A DNA stretch of 9,620 nt from an uncultured Flavobacterium sp. (GCA_946480635.1 CAMLKV010000057.1:1-9620), one strand, 5' to 3'; shown: positions 1 through 7,598, counted from the first letter of the stretch. Numbers and translations are program-made. Notes: generated by a model from the letters alone, not told the origin.

Positions 1-251
1 ACTCTGTGCTCAAAATATTTTTTTCTCTTTTCTGAAAGCTTTCTGTAGAATGAATAATTATCACTTATTAGTTTTTTATGTGAGTCATTTAGTTTTTTAG
101 GGAAAGGATAAAAATGCACATAAAAAGGTTTGTAAAAGTATTTCGCAAAAAGGTATTCTAAAAAATTGAATGCGTAGACAAAAGCAATCAAAAAAAGAAA
201 CGAAATAATAACTATAAATATCCAAACACCTTGATCCTGATCCTGATTCAT
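1..251 (-). CDS. N-terminal part of a membrane-anchored protein, probably an MtfA/M90-type zinc-dependent peptidase (cut by window edge)
   Basis: An open frame starts with ATG at 251 and runs off the left edge without a stop, giving 83 complete codons plus two bases. An in-frame TAG lies two codons before the ATG, so this is the first possible start. The protein begins MNQDQDQG, encoded by a short GGATCA-type tandem repeat, followed by a strongly hydrophobic segment at about residues 9-30 that looks like a single membrane anchor. After it comes an aromatic and basic stretch (YKPFYVHFYPFPKKL), then residues 67-83 with the pattern SFYRKLSEKRKKYFEHR. From memory, that last pattern resembles the start of the soluble domain of flavobacterial zinc-dependent peptidases of the MtfA (M90) family. 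The HExxH zinc site that would prove this lies outside the window. The reading frame is secure; the family is an inference. The gene is 83 nt downstream of the tRNA and shares its strand. Confidence 0.6.
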   Translation of the reverse strand, partial: MNQDQDQGVWIFIVIISFLFLIAFVYAFNFLEYLFAKYFYKPFYVHFYPFPKKLNDSHKKLISDNYSFYRKLSEKRKKYFEHR

Positions 252-334
252 AAACTAAATTGTTTCTCTTTGTTTGAGTTCAAATATGTAAATTACCAAA
301 AAACAGATTTGCTATTTTGGTCAATATTTATTCG

Positions 335-407
335 TGACCCCACTGGGATTCGAACCCAAATCGTCAGAACCGGAATCTGATATTCTATCCAATTGAACTA
401 TGGAGCC
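335..407 (-). tRNA. tRNA-Arg (anticodon CCG)
   Basis: The reverse complement folds into a complete 73-nt cloverleaf. The acceptor stem is GGCTCCA with TGGGGTC and discriminator A. The D arm is GTTC/GAAT with GG in its loop. The anticodon stem is TCAGA/TCTGA around the loop TTCCGGT, giving anticodon CCG, which reads the arginine codon CGG. The variable loop is 4 nt, and the T arm is TTGGG/CCCAG around TTCGAAT. The 3' CCA is not encoded (CGA follows the discriminator), so it must be added after transcription. The gene lies between yqeY and the left-edge gene on the same strand. I see no clear promoter of its own, so transcription together with yqeY is possible. Confidence 0.95.
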
Positions 408-419
408 TTTTATATAATT

Positions 420-460
420 TAGACTCCTTGGATTATAATTCGAATAATCCAAGAAGTCTA
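420..460 (-). terminator. 17-bp stem-loop between yqeY and the tRNA; possible terminator or processing signal
   Basis: Arms 420-436 and 444-460 are inverted repeats around a 7-nt loop. Read as plus-strand RNA there is one C/A mismatch (426/454). Read as minus-strand RNA the same position is a G-U wobble, so all 17 positions pair, which suggests that minus-strand RNA is the functional form. It sits 20 nt after the yqeY stop and 12 nt before the tRNA 5' end. The bases after it on the minus strand are AAATTATATAAAA, not a clean U-run, so it is not a classical intrinsic terminator. It could stop the yqeY transcript, protect its 3' end, or mark a cleavage point ahead of the tRNA. The structure is clear but its role is not. 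Confidence 0.4.
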
Positions 461-480
461 ATATTTGAAATGACAAAAGC

Positions 481-930
481 TTATGCTAAAAGCTTTTTAA
501 CGATGTTTGAAATTGTTTTACCATCGGCTTGTCCAGATAGAGTTTTTGAAGCTGCTCCCATTACTTGACCCATTGCTGTCATACCTGAGAAACCACCTTC
601 TGCAATAATTTTAGCCACAGCAGCTTCTACTTCAGCTTCTGATAATTGAGCTGGTAAGAATTTTTCGATAACTGCAACCTGTGCAATTTCTGGCTCTGCC
701 AGATCAGGACGATTTTGCTCAGTATATATAGCCGCAGAATCTTTACGTTGTTTTACCAAACGTTGCAATAATTTGATTTCATCATCAGCCGACAACTCTT
801 CTTTAGCACCACTTTCTGTTTGTGCTAATAAAATTGCAGATTTTATTGCTCTTAATGCTTCTAAAGCTACTGTATCTTTAGCTCTCATAGCATTTTTCAT
901 TTCGTCCATTATTTTTGCTGATAAACTCAT
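481..930 (-). CDS. yqeY: GatB/YqeY domain-containing protein
   Basis: This 149-residue protein matches the usual size of stand-alone YqeY proteins. It begins with a helical segment containing the pattern MKNAMRAKDxxxLxALRxIKSAI (about residues 11-33), typical of the family. The middle has KQRKDSAAIYTEQNRPDLAE (60-79) and KFLPAQLSEAEVEAAV (89-104). The end is a glycine-containing MGxVMGAASKTL segment (about 120-131) and the closing IVKKLLA. The fold is related to the C-terminal tail domain of GatB, the tRNA-binding part of the Glu/Asp-tRNA amidotransferase. The job of the free-standing protein is not established, so nothing more precise is claimed. The start ATG at 930 gives a family-like N-terminus. 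It follows ftsZ, as in many flavobacterial genomes, but a strong terminator lies between them, so it probably has its own promoter in 931-1008. I could not identify a convincing one there. Confidence 0.9.
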   Translation of the reverse strand: MSLSAKIMDEMKNAMRAKDTVALEALRAIKSAILLAQTESGAKEELSADDEIKLLQRLVKQRKDSAAIYTEQNRPDLAEPEIAQVAVIEKFLPAQLSEAEVEAAVAKIIAEGGFSGMTAMGQVMGAASKTLSGQADGKTISNIVKKLLA

Positions 931-1008
931 AATGATATTTAGATATTAGTTTTTAGAATATTACTTCTAAAAGTTATTATTTTGATTTTATTCTAGAGAT
1001 GCGAAATT

Positions 1009-1047
1009 AAAAAAATAACCCGAAAAATCGACAGAAATTTCGGGTTA
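1009..1047 (-). terminator. Rho-independent terminator after ftsZ
   Basis: On the minus strand, 21 nt past the ftsZ TAA, a perfect 10-bp stem (TAACCCGAAA with TTTCGGGTTA, positions 1038-1047 and 1016-1025) encloses a 12-nt loop. It is followed directly by seven U residues (1009-1015). The CCCG core and U-run are the textbook arrangement for an intrinsic terminator on this strand. It marks the end of the dcw transcript and separates ftsZ from yqeY, whose start is 78 nt further on. Confidence 0.85.
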
Positions 1048-1068
1048 CATAGGTTTGGTTTGAAATAG

Positions 1069-3033
1069 TTAATCTACATTATCGTGTAAGAATGAATTGT
1101 TAGAACGTAACTGAACATCGTCATTACTATCTAAACCAAGAGACATTCTTGATCTGTTATTATCTACTGGATTATTTGTTACATCAATCCCCATTCTTTT
1201 GTAAGCCGGTACTTTTTCGTACTCGTCTACTCGAGCGGCGTTATTATGGAATTTATAATTGAATTCCTTCATTTTGCGACGACGCTCTTCAGCTCTTAAC
1301 TTCAATGAATCCTCGATTGACATTTCAACTGGTGAGTTAATATCGTATGTAGGATTTGCTATTGGTTGCTGAGCAACTGGTTCAACTTGCTTCATTGTGA
1401 TATTAAGTTCTTCAGGAGTTTTTTCAATTACTGGCTCTTCTTTTTTAGCTTGAGCAAATTTACTTTCAACTTCCATATACTCTTCAAGTGAATGACGAAT
1501 TACACCGTTTTGAGTAACTTCGGTAACTGGAACAAATTCTACTGCTTCAGTTACTCTTATATCTTTAATTTCGTTTGTTAAATCGAAAATTAATTTATCT
1601 GTATTTACTGACTCTTCTTTATGAGCGATTGGTAAATCAAACGTTAGTGAAAATTGATCTTCTTCTTTAGTTACAAATTTGGGATCAACAACTTCAATTT
1701 CTTTTACTTCTGGTGGGGTAAAATAAAATTCATTCTCTTTAACTTGGTTGGCCGGAACTATCTCAAAAGTCACATCTAAATTTTTGATAAATTCAGTTGT
1801 TGGAACCAAATCCATTGTAAAGTAAGGCTCCACTAAATCTGGCGTAGCTACATCATCTTCTAAAGAAAAAACAACTTTATCTTCAACCACTGGAGCTTGT
1901 TCAACTACTGGAGTCGCAGAAGGAATGTTTAAAGAAAAATCGAATCCTTTTGCTTCAAATTTCTGAGTTAAGTTATGCACTAATTTTTGCTCATCTTCTA
2001 AAGCGTGAATTATTTTTTTAGGTTCTGTATTTACGATTTCCGCTTGTTGTTCTACACAAAAACCAGTAGCAATAATAGTAACTGCAATAGAATCGCCAAG
2101 AGTTTCGTCTTCACCAACTCCCATGATAATATTTGCATTGAAACCTGCTTCGGCTTGAATGTGATCATTGATTTCTCCAATTTCATCGATAGTAATTTCA
2201 TTAGTTCCAGAAACGATAAGCAACAATACGTTTTTAGCACCTGAAATTTTATTATCATTTAATAATGGAGAATCTAAAGCTGCAACGATAGCATCTTTTG
2301 CTCTATTCTCACCTTCTGCAATTGCTGAACCCATAATTGCAGTACCTGAATTTGAAAGTACCGTTTTAGCATCTTTCAAGTCGATATTTTGAGTATAGTG
2401 ATGCGTGATAACCTCTGCAATTCCACGAGATGCAGTTGCTAATACTTCATCGGCTTTAGAGAAACCTGCTTTGAACCCTAGATTTCCGTAAACCTCTCTT
2501 AATTTATTATTATTGATCACTATAAGTGAATCAACTTGTCTTCTTAATTTTTCAACCCCTAATAATGCTTGCTCAGAACGAATTTTTCCTTCAAACTGGA
2601 ATGGTATTGTAACAATTCCAACAGTTAAGATTTCTCTTTCTTTTGCTAATTGAGCAATAACAGGAGCAGCTCCGGTACCGGTACCACCACCCATACCAGC
2701 TGTAATGAAAACCATTTTAGTATTGCTGTCAAGCATTTTCTCGATATCCTCAATACTTTCAAGCGCAGCTTGCTGTCCCACATCAGGATTTGCTCCAGCA
2801 CCTAACCCTTCTGTAAGGCTTACCCCCAACTGAATTTTATTAGGCACAGGACTGTTTTGCAATGCTTGTGAGTCGGTATTACAAACGATGAAATCTACAC
2901 CTTTGATACCTTGTTTGAACATGTGGTTGATGGCATTGCTACCTCCACCACCTACTCCGATAACTTTTATCACATTCGATTGATTTTTAGGTAAATCGAA
3001 AGAGATGCTTCCAAATTCTGAGTTGCTTTCCAT
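1069..3033 (-). CDS. ftsZ: Cell division protein FtsZ, with long C-terminal linker
   Basis: This tubulin-like GTPase polymerises into the cytoplasmic Z-ring and recruits the divisome. The GTP-binding half is complete: [11 protein letters not shown] (24-34), the tubulin signature GGGTGTG (115-121), and the T7 catalytic loop NIDLKD (216-221) with N216, D218 and D221. The globular core ends near residue 325. At 654 residues it is far longer than the roughly 380 of E. coli FtsZ. The difference is an acidic linker of nearly 300 residues, a basic helix rich in EERRRKMKE (about 580-590), and a tail core VPAYKR (608-613) that matches the conserved IPAFLR-type peptide used to bind FtsA. A further 41 residues follow that core, ending in DNVD. 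The start is placed at the ATG at 3033, giving a 20-residue leader before the first strand. The 42-nt gap after ftsA is A-rich with no Shine-Dalgarno, as is usual in Bacteroidota. ftsZ is the last gene before the terminator. Confidence 0.98.
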   Translation of the reverse strand: MESNSEFGSISFDLPKNQSNVIKVIGVGGGGSNAINHMFKQGIKGVDFIVCNTDSQALQNSPVPNKIQLGVSLTEGLGAGANPDVGQQAALESIEDIEKMLDSNTKMVFITAGMGGGTGTGAAPVIAQLAKEREILTVGIVTIPFQFEGKIRSEQALLGVEKLRRQVDSLIVINNNKLREVYGNLGFKAGFSKADEVLATASRGIAEVITHHYTQNIDLKDAKTVLSNSGTAIMGSAIAEGENRAKDAIVAALDSPLLNDNKISGAKNVLLLIVSGTNEITIDEIGEINDHIQAEAGFNANIIMGVGEDETLGDSIAVTIIATGFCVEQQAEIVNTEPKKIIHALEDEQKLVHNLTQKFEAKGFDFSLNIPSATPVVEQAPVVEDKVVFSLEDDVATPDLVEPYFTMDLVPTTEFIKNLDVTFEIVPANQVKENEFYFTPPEVKEIEVVDPKFVTKEEDQFSLTFDLPIAHKEESVNTDKLIFDLTNEIKDIRVTEAVEFVPVTEVTQNGVIRHSLEEYMEVESKFAQAKKEEPVIEKTPEELNITMKQVEPVAQQPIANPTYDINSPVEMSIEDSLKLRAEERRRKMKEFNYKFHNNAARVDEYEKVPAYKRMGIDVTNNPVDNNRSRMSLGLDSNDDVQLRSNNSFLHDNVD

Positions 3034-3075
3034 ACTATTTGGTTTTTTATTTTGTGTTACTTGCGATAAAACTGA

Positions 3076-4251
3076 TTACTCAGCGTTATCTAAAAAATCT
3101 TTAATCTTATCAATATATCTGTCAAAAAACGATTTTCTAATCGTTGTTTCAGTCGATTTAGAATGAGTTCTTGCCTCTTCTATAACCCTTTCAGCTTCTT
3201 GCTGAATTAATTGTTGCTCCTCCACAGTTGGTTTTTGTACCAAAACAGGTTCTGGTATGTAATTATCTTGTGGAACTGCACTCATAGTGTTATTGCGAAC
3301 ACTATTCATCACTAAACCAACAGCAGTTGCATACAACGGACTTGAAATTTCTTCGTTTGAATTCCCAGCTAAATGCTCATTAGGATATCCAATTCTTGTG
3401 TCCATTCCTGTTATATACTCTACCAATTGTTTAATGTGCTTTAATTGTGAACCTCCCCCAGTTAACACAATTCCTGCGATTAATTTTTTGCGTGGATCTT
3501 CATGACCGTACGCTTTTATTTCTGTATAAATTTGCTCGATAATTTCAACCACACGAGCATGAATTATTTTAGAAAGGTTTTTTAATGAAATTTCTTTTGG
3601 ATCTCTTCCTCTTAACCCTGGAATAGAAACAATTTCATTGTCTTTATTTTCTCCTGGCCAAGCTGAACCAAATTTAACTTTCAATAATTCGGCTTGTTTT
3701 TCTATAATCGAACAACCTTCTTTGATATCTTCGGTAATTACATTACCTCCAAATGGCACAACCGCTGTATGACGAATGATACCATCTTTAAAAATTGCCA
3801 AATCAGTTGTTCCACCACCTATATCAATTAAAGCTACACCAGCTTCTTTTTCTTCTTGACTTAAAACTGCATCAGCTGAAGCTAAAGGCTCCAACGTTAA
3901 ACCTGAAAGGTCTAATCCAGCACTTTTAATACATCTTCCAACATTTCTAATTGATGATGCTTGACCAACTACAACGTGGAAACTACTTTCAAGTCTTCCG
4001 CCATACATTCCAATTGGTTCTTTTATTTCAGACTGACCGTCAATTTTAAATTCCTGAGGTAATACGTGAATAATTTCTTCTCCAGGCAACATCGCAAGTT
4101 TTTGAACTTGACCAATTAGCACATCAATATCTTTTTCACTAATTACTTCTTCCGGATTAGATCTAGAAATATAATCGCTGTGTTGAATACTACGGATATG
4201 TTGTCCTGCAATACCAACTACAACGTCTTTAATCTTCTTCAGCAAGCGCAA
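3076..4251 (-). CDS. ftsA: Cell division protein FtsA, main C-terminal part (out of frame with its N-terminus)
   Basis: FtsA is the actin-like protein that tethers FtsZ to the membrane. This 391-codon frame holds almost all of it, starting from IKDVVVGIAGQHIRS (residues 7-21). It includes the phosphate-2 motif LIDIGGGTTDL (141-151), the adenosine-site motif GIVLTGGGSQLKHI (260-273), and a C-terminal amphipathic helix FFDRYIDKIKDFL (375-387) that fits the membrane-targeting sequence. It lacks the first actin strands and the phosphate-1 loop, which are encoded in the preceding frame. The only usable start in this frame near the break is TTG at 4251, 23 nt inside the upstream fragment. The first six residues (MRLLKK) look like out-of-frame reading of the EAIALAEED region rather than real FtsA. 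It could be made by coupled reinitiation, but a damaged or misassembled single gene is more likely. Identity is certain; the boundary at the 5' end is not biological with any confidence. Confidence 0.85.
   Translation of the reverse strand: MRLLKKIKDVVVGIAGQHIRSIQHSDYISRSNPEEVISEKDIDVLIGQVQKLAMLPGEEIIHVLPQEFKIDGQSEIKEPIGMYGGRLESSFHVVVGQASSIRNVGRCIKSAGLDLSGLTLEPLASADAVLSQEEKEAGVALIDIGGGTTDLAIFKDGIIRHTAVVPFGGNVITEDIKEGCSIIEKQAELLKVKFGSAWPGENKDNEIVSIPGLRGRDPKEISLKNLSKIIHARVVEIIEQIYTEIKAYGHEDPRKKLIAGIVLTGGGSQLKHIKQLVEYITGMDTRIGYPNEHLAGNSNEEISSPLYATAVGLVMNSVRNNTMSAVPQDNYIPEPVLVQKPTVEEQQLIQQEAERVIEEARTHSKSTETTIRKSFFDRYIDKIKDFLDNAE
4225..4251 (-). other. ftsA: Frame break inside ftsA
   Basis: The N-terminal frame reads GCT GAA GAA GAT and then stops at TAA (4229-4231). 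The family sequence resumes one base forward as AAA GAC GTT (KDV), in the frame of the larger fragment. Joining them needs a +1 shift or a net loss of 2 bases modulo 3. There is no homopolymer run longer than three here, and the site does not resemble the prfB-type +1 shift signal (CUU UGA after an internal Shine-Dalgarno). Confidence 0.85.
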
Positions 4252-4435
4252 TTGCTTCCTGAATGGACTGAATAGTTTGCGTGATATTATTTACCACACC
4301 TCTAGCCACACCGAGACTTTTAGACTTACCAACGCCTAAAATTTCTAGCTTTCCATACTCATTTTTCTTGCCTATCATAGCAACAATCTTTGTTGTTCCT
4401 ATGTCAAGTCCTACTGCTATATTCTCTCTTTCCAT
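4229..4435 (-). CDS. ftsA: Cell division protein FtsA, N-terminal fragment
   Basis: This 68-residue frame is the beginning of FtsA. MERENIAVGL is followed by the actin-family phosphate-1 loop DIGTTK (residues 11-16), then the first beta strands (EILGVGKSKSLGVARGVV) and a helix QSIQEAIALAEED. It then meets TAA at 4229-4231, while the continuation of the protein lies one base over in the next frame. The ATG at 4435 is 3 nt after the ftsQ TAG, the same spacing as at two other junctions in the cluster, so the start is well supported. On its own the fragment cannot bind nucleotide or membrane, since the other ATP-site motifs and the amphipathic tail are in the downstream part. A working FtsA would need both pieces to associate, a frameshift during translation, or an intact gene that this sequence does not show. 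Confidence 0.85.
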   Translation of the reverse strand: MERENIAVGLDIGTTKIVAMIGKKNEYGKLEILGVGKSKSLGVARGVVNNITQTIQSIQEAIALAEED

Positions 4436-4438
4436 ACT

Positions 4439-5164
4439 CTATTCTTTTGTACAAACCACTTGCTTGGTAAACTTCAAATTGATTTTCGAATACGAATTAA
4501 TCAATGTGTCTTGTACTGCTTTTTGAAAAAACGCTTTATAGTTGTCAAATTTTCTTTCCATGTGAATGGTTCTACCAAAAATTATATCGTAACTATAATT
4601 TCTATTCTTCATTACTATGCTTCCGTCGTCGTTAATCGTCATCCCAATGATATTTTTTTTCAAAAAATCATCAGAATAAATCTTTTTCAACAATGCAACA
4701 AAATTCTCATCTAAGGCTCTATCAACATCACCATAAATAAGGGGCACTCTGGCACTAAAATTATTTGAAAGCGGCATCTTATCTCCTTTATAATCAATAT
4801 AAAAAGAAGAATTATCATTAAAAACTCTAGCGATTGGGGTCTTTTGTTTTACTATGGTTTTCAACTTACCATCAACACTCACATACACCTCAGAATCGTC
4901 TATCATGCTGTGTTTATTGATAGTTTGCTCTATATGTTTCAAATCTAAATTTTCTTTTTTAATACTGGAAGAGCCTCCAAAATTTTCTATCAACAACTTA
5001 TTAACCATTTCATGTGTCACAAATGGACTCTCAGAATTAACAAATTCGATGTCTGATTTAGAAATTTTTCTTTGTTCGTTTCTTTTTGACGTAAACGAAT
5101 ACAGAAAAATTACCACTCCAAAAATGGCAATCAGTTGAATATTTATTAACCAATTTTTACGCAT
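4439..5164 (-). CDS. ftsQ: Cell division protein FtsQ/DivIB
   Basis: This 241-residue protein has the FtsQ layout: a short basic cytoplasmic start (MRKNW), one membrane segment at about 5-24, then an extracytoplasmic domain. Residues from about 36 to 112 form a POTRA-like unit (ISKSDIEFVN, followed by helices and the strand pair SEVYVSVDGKLKTIVKQK). The rest is the beta domain, ending in YSKINLKFTKQVVCTKE (225-241). In the divisome FtsQ links early cytoplasmic proteins to septal synthesis through FtsB/FtsL-type partners. The sequence is divergent, as is usual for this family, and position between murC and ftsA supports the call. Its ATG (5162-5164) overlaps the end of murC by 8 nt (ATGCGTAA), so translation is probably coupled. 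It ends with TAG 3 nt before ftsA. Confidence 0.92.
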   Translation of the reverse strand: MRKNWLINIQLIAIFGVVIFLYSFTSKRNEQRKISKSDIEFVNSESPFVTHEMVNKLLIENFGGSSSIKKENLDLKHIEQTINKHSMIDDSEVYVSVDGKLKTIVKQKTPIARVFNDNSSFYIDYKGDKMPLSNNFSARVPLIYGDVDRALDENFVALLKKIYSDDFLKKNIIGMTINDDGSIVMKNRNYSYDIIFGRTIHMERKFDNYKAFFQKAVQDTLINSYSKINLKFTKQVVCTKE

Positions 5165-6497
5165 CTAATGCTTTTTTAATTTCTGGTACCATTTCGCCCA
5201 CATCTCCAGCACCTACTGTTACAATTACAGGAGCGTCTGAGGCAATTAACAATGAAATAAGCTCTTCTTTTTGAACTAATTTTTTATTTGGATTTTCAAT
5301 TTTATCTAGCAGCCATTGCGATGTAATTCCTGGCATAGGCAACTCTCGAGCTGGATAAATTTCCATTAGTAAAACTTCATCAAATTGTGATAGACTTTTT
5401 GCAAAATCATCTGCAAAATCTTTAGTTCTACTGAACAAATGTGGCTGAAAAACAGCCAAAACTTTTTTACCTAGATACAACTCACGAACTGCTTGATGTA
5501 CCGCGTTAATTTCAGTTGGATGGTGTGCATAATCATCGATATACACAAAATCCGGTTTACGAATCTGGAATGAAAAACGACGTTTTACTCCTTTGAATGT
5601 TGCTAACGCTTTGACAATGGAATCGGTTGGGGTTCCGTAAGTTCGAGCCATAGCCAAAGCAAGCAACGCGTTGGTTAAGTTGTGCTTCCCTGGTAATCCA
5701 AATTTTATATCTTTTATTTCTTCGGTTGGTGTTGTTACATCAAAAACATACCAACCATCTATAATTCTAATATTGTGTGCCACAAATTTTGAATCATCAT
5801 TTACCCCTACGGTGATTCCATCAAGTGGCAAACCATTGATTACAAATAAATTATTTTTATCCTCAACTTTATCAGCGAATTCTCTGAAAGAAGCTTTTAT
5901 AGATGCATCATCACCGTAGATATCGAGATGATCCGCATCCATTGAAGTTACGCATGCAATATTGGGGTGCAAATGTAAAAAAGATCTATCAAATTCATCG
6001 GCTTCGACCACAGTAATTGTTTTACCTGAACCAATTAAATTTGAGTTGTAATTTTCTACAATTCCGCCTAAAAAAGCCGTAACATCTAAACCACTTTCAT
6101 ACAAAACATGACCTAAAATACTTGACGTTGTCGTTTTCCCGTGCGTTCCAGCAACTGCAAAACAATATGTATCTTTCGTTATGATTCCTAAAACTTCTGC
6201 ACGTTTTTTTATCGTAAATCCGTTTTCCTTAAAATAATCCCACTCTGAAAGTTGTTTAATAGCTGGCGTGTATACAACCAAAGTATTTTCAGACGTACAT
6301 GACGAAGGGATATTTTTGATTTCATCTTCAAAATGTATATTGATTCCACTAGAAATCAAATCATCAGTAAGCATTGTTGGTGTTTTATCATAACCCATTA
6401 CTTCTTTACCAATGAACTTGAAATAACGCGCTAAGGCACTCATTCCAATCCCTCCGATTCCTATAAAATAGACGTTATGTATTTGGTTTAAATTCAT
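5157..6497 (-). CDS. murC: UDP-N-acetylmuramate--L-alanine ligase (MurC)
   Basis: This cytoplasmic ATP-dependent ligase adds L-alanine to UDP-MurNAc, the first step of the peptide stem. The 446 residues show all three Mur-ligase domains. The N-terminal UDP-binding fold has GIGGIGMSALA (13-23). The central ATPase has the P-loop GTHGKTTT (117-124), the acidic ADEFDRSF segment (166-173) and DADHLDIY (187-194). The C-terminal domain is entered after LPGKHNLTNALLA (268-280) and carries DDYAHHPTEI (321-330), a MurC hallmark that separates it from MurD, MurE and MurF. No key residue appears to be missing and the length is usual. The ATG at 6497 is 3 nt after the murG TAG. The stop overlaps ftsQ by 8 nt, so the gene sits inside one tightly packed operon. 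Confidence 0.98.
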   Translation of the reverse strand: MNLNQIHNVYFIGIGGIGMSALARYFKFIGKEVMGYDKTPTMLTDDLISSGINIHFEDEIKNIPSSCTSENTLVVYTPAIKQLSEWDYFKENGFTIKKRAEVLGIITKDTYCFAVAGTHGKTTTSSILGHVLYESGLDVTAFLGGIVENYNSNLIGSGKTITVVEADEFDRSFLHLHPNIACVTSMDADHLDIYGDDASIKASFREFADKVEDKNNLFVINGLPLDGITVGVNDDSKFVAHNIRIIDGWYVFDVTTPTEEIKDIKFGLPGKHNLTNALLALAMARTYGTPTDSIVKALATFKGVKRRFSFQIRKPDFVYIDDYAHHPTEINAVHQAVRELYLGKKVLAVFQPHLFSRTKDFADDFAKSLSQFDEVLLMEIYPARELPMPGITSQWLLDKIENPNKKLVQKEELISLLIASDAPVIVTVGAGDVGEMVPEIKKALDA

Positions 6498-6500
6498 CTT

Positions 6501-7595
6501 CTATTTAATCAATTTTATTATCTCATCAACAATTTGTTTTGTTGCATTTGGCATAGCCAAAGTCTTTATATTCTCACTTAAACTTTGCTGCTTTCCAACA
6601 TCATTCAACAAGGCTTCAAATACTACTTCAAATTGCTCATCTAATTCTTTTTCCTTCAATAAAATGGCTCCATGTTTATCTACAATCGCTTGTGCATTTT
6701 TTGTTTGATGATCTTCAGCCACATTTGGCGATGGAATAAAAACCACCGGTTTTCCAACCAAACACAATTCTGAAACCGAAGAAGCTCCTGAACGTGATAT
6801 TACAACATCTGCAGCAGCATATACCAAATCCATTCTATCTATAAAAGGCAATACTTGAACTCCAACTTTATCATTAAAATGTTTGTACTCTTCAAAATAC
6901 AGTTTACCACATTGCCAAATGATTTGAACTCCTTGCGATAACAACCAGTCTATTTCTTTTGAGATTAATTGATTGATTCGTCTTGCACCGAGGCTTCCTC
7001 CCAAAATCAATACTGTTTTTTTAGAAGCATCAAGTTTAAAATATTCTTGAGCTTCTTGTCTTTTATCATTAACAGAAAGTAAATCCTGTCGAACTGGATT
7101 ACCAGTTAAAATCATCTTTTCTTTTGGAAAAAATCGTTCCAAGTTTTCATAGGCAACGCAAATTTTATTGGCTTTTTTACTCAACAATTTATTTGTTATT
7201 CCTGGATATGAATTTTGTTCTTGTATTACCGTTGGAATTCCTACCATTGAAGCTACTTTTAAAACTGCTCCACTAGCAAAACCTCCAGTTCCAACAACCA
7301 CATCAGGTTTGAAACTTTTTATAATTCCGAATGACTTCATCAAACTTGAGGCCAATTTTAACGGAAACATCGCATTTTGTAATGTTAATTTTCTTTGAAT
7401 TCCCGCAATCCACAGACCCTTAATAGGATAGCCTGCCTCTGGAACTTTTTGCATTTCCATTTTATCACTAGCACCTACAAAAAGAATGTCAGCTTTTGGG
7501 TAACGAGACTTTATCTCATTAGCTATGGCAATGGCTGGATAAATGTGCCCTCCAGTTCCTCCTCCACTGATTATGAATTTTGGATTTTCTTTCAT
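6501..7595 (-). CDS. murG: UDP-N-acetylglucosamine--N-acetylmuramyl-(pentapeptide) pyrophosphoryl-undecaprenol GlcNAc transferase (MurG)
   Basis: MurG converts lipid I to lipid II on the inner face of the cytoplasmic membrane by transferring GlcNAc from UDP-GlcNAc. The 364-residue protein is a full-length GT-B, family 28 enzyme. The acceptor-side loop [15 protein letters not shown] is at 11-25, with a second glycine loop GTGGFASG at 102-109. The second domain begins near NPVRQDL (166-172) and has GGSLGA (199-204). The UDP-GlcNAc site is [10 protein letters not shown] (267-276), with E276 in the place of the ribose-binding glutamate, followed by AEDHQTKNA (293-301). There is no signal peptide, as expected for a peripheral membrane protein. 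It starts 3 nt after the ftsW TAG and ends with TAG 3 nt before murC. Confidence 0.98.
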   Translation of the reverse strand: MKENPKFIISGGGTGGHIYPAIAIANEIKSRYPKADILFVGASDKMEMQKVPEAGYPIKGLWIAGIQRKLTLQNAMFPLKLASSLMKSFGIIKSFKPDVVVGTGGFASGAVLKVASMVGIPTVIQEQNSYPGITNKLLSKKANKICVAYENLERFFPKEKMILTGNPVRQDLLSVNDKRQEAQEYFKLDASKKTVLILGGSLGARRINQLISKEIDWLLSQGVQIIWQCGKLYFEEYKHFNDKVGVQVLPFIDRMDLVYAAADVVISRSGASSVSELCLVGKPVVFIPSPNVAEDHQTKNAQAIVDKHGAILLKEKELDEQFEVVFEALLNDVGKQQSLSENIKTLAMPNATKQIVDEIIKLIK

Positions 7596-7598
7596 TTT

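Noticed and set aside
295..321. Hairpin ACCAAAA/TTTTGGT after the tRNA as its terminator
   Set aside because: The stem is only 7 bp with two G-C pairs and a 13-nt loop, and no U-run follows on the minus strand, so it is within what AT-rich DNA gives by chance.
931..1008. Bacteroidota-type promoter (TTTG, then TAnnTTTG) ahead of yqeY
   Set aside because: The best match to the -7 box is TAACTTTT (969-976), with no TTG at the proper distance, so I do not annotate it.
2005..2392. Overlapping frames on both strands inside ftsZ (2005-2244 and 2168-2392 plus, 2052-2258 minus)
   Set aside because: They lie wholly within the FtsZ coding region, whose protein is conserved across this stretch, and their translations are low-complexity with no family resemblance.
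4225..4251. Programmed +1 frameshifting to make full-length FtsA
   Set aside because: The site reads GAT TAA A. The Asp tRNA would re-pair poorly on AUU, no stimulatory Shine-Dalgarno-like sequence precedes it, and about four residues would still be missing.
4281..5138. Plus-strand frames opposite ftsA and ftsQ (4281-4526, 4460-4714, 4854-5138)
   Set aside because: They are antisense shadows of supported genes, with Phe, Ile, Ser and Cys-rich translations typical of reversed AT-rich coding DNA.
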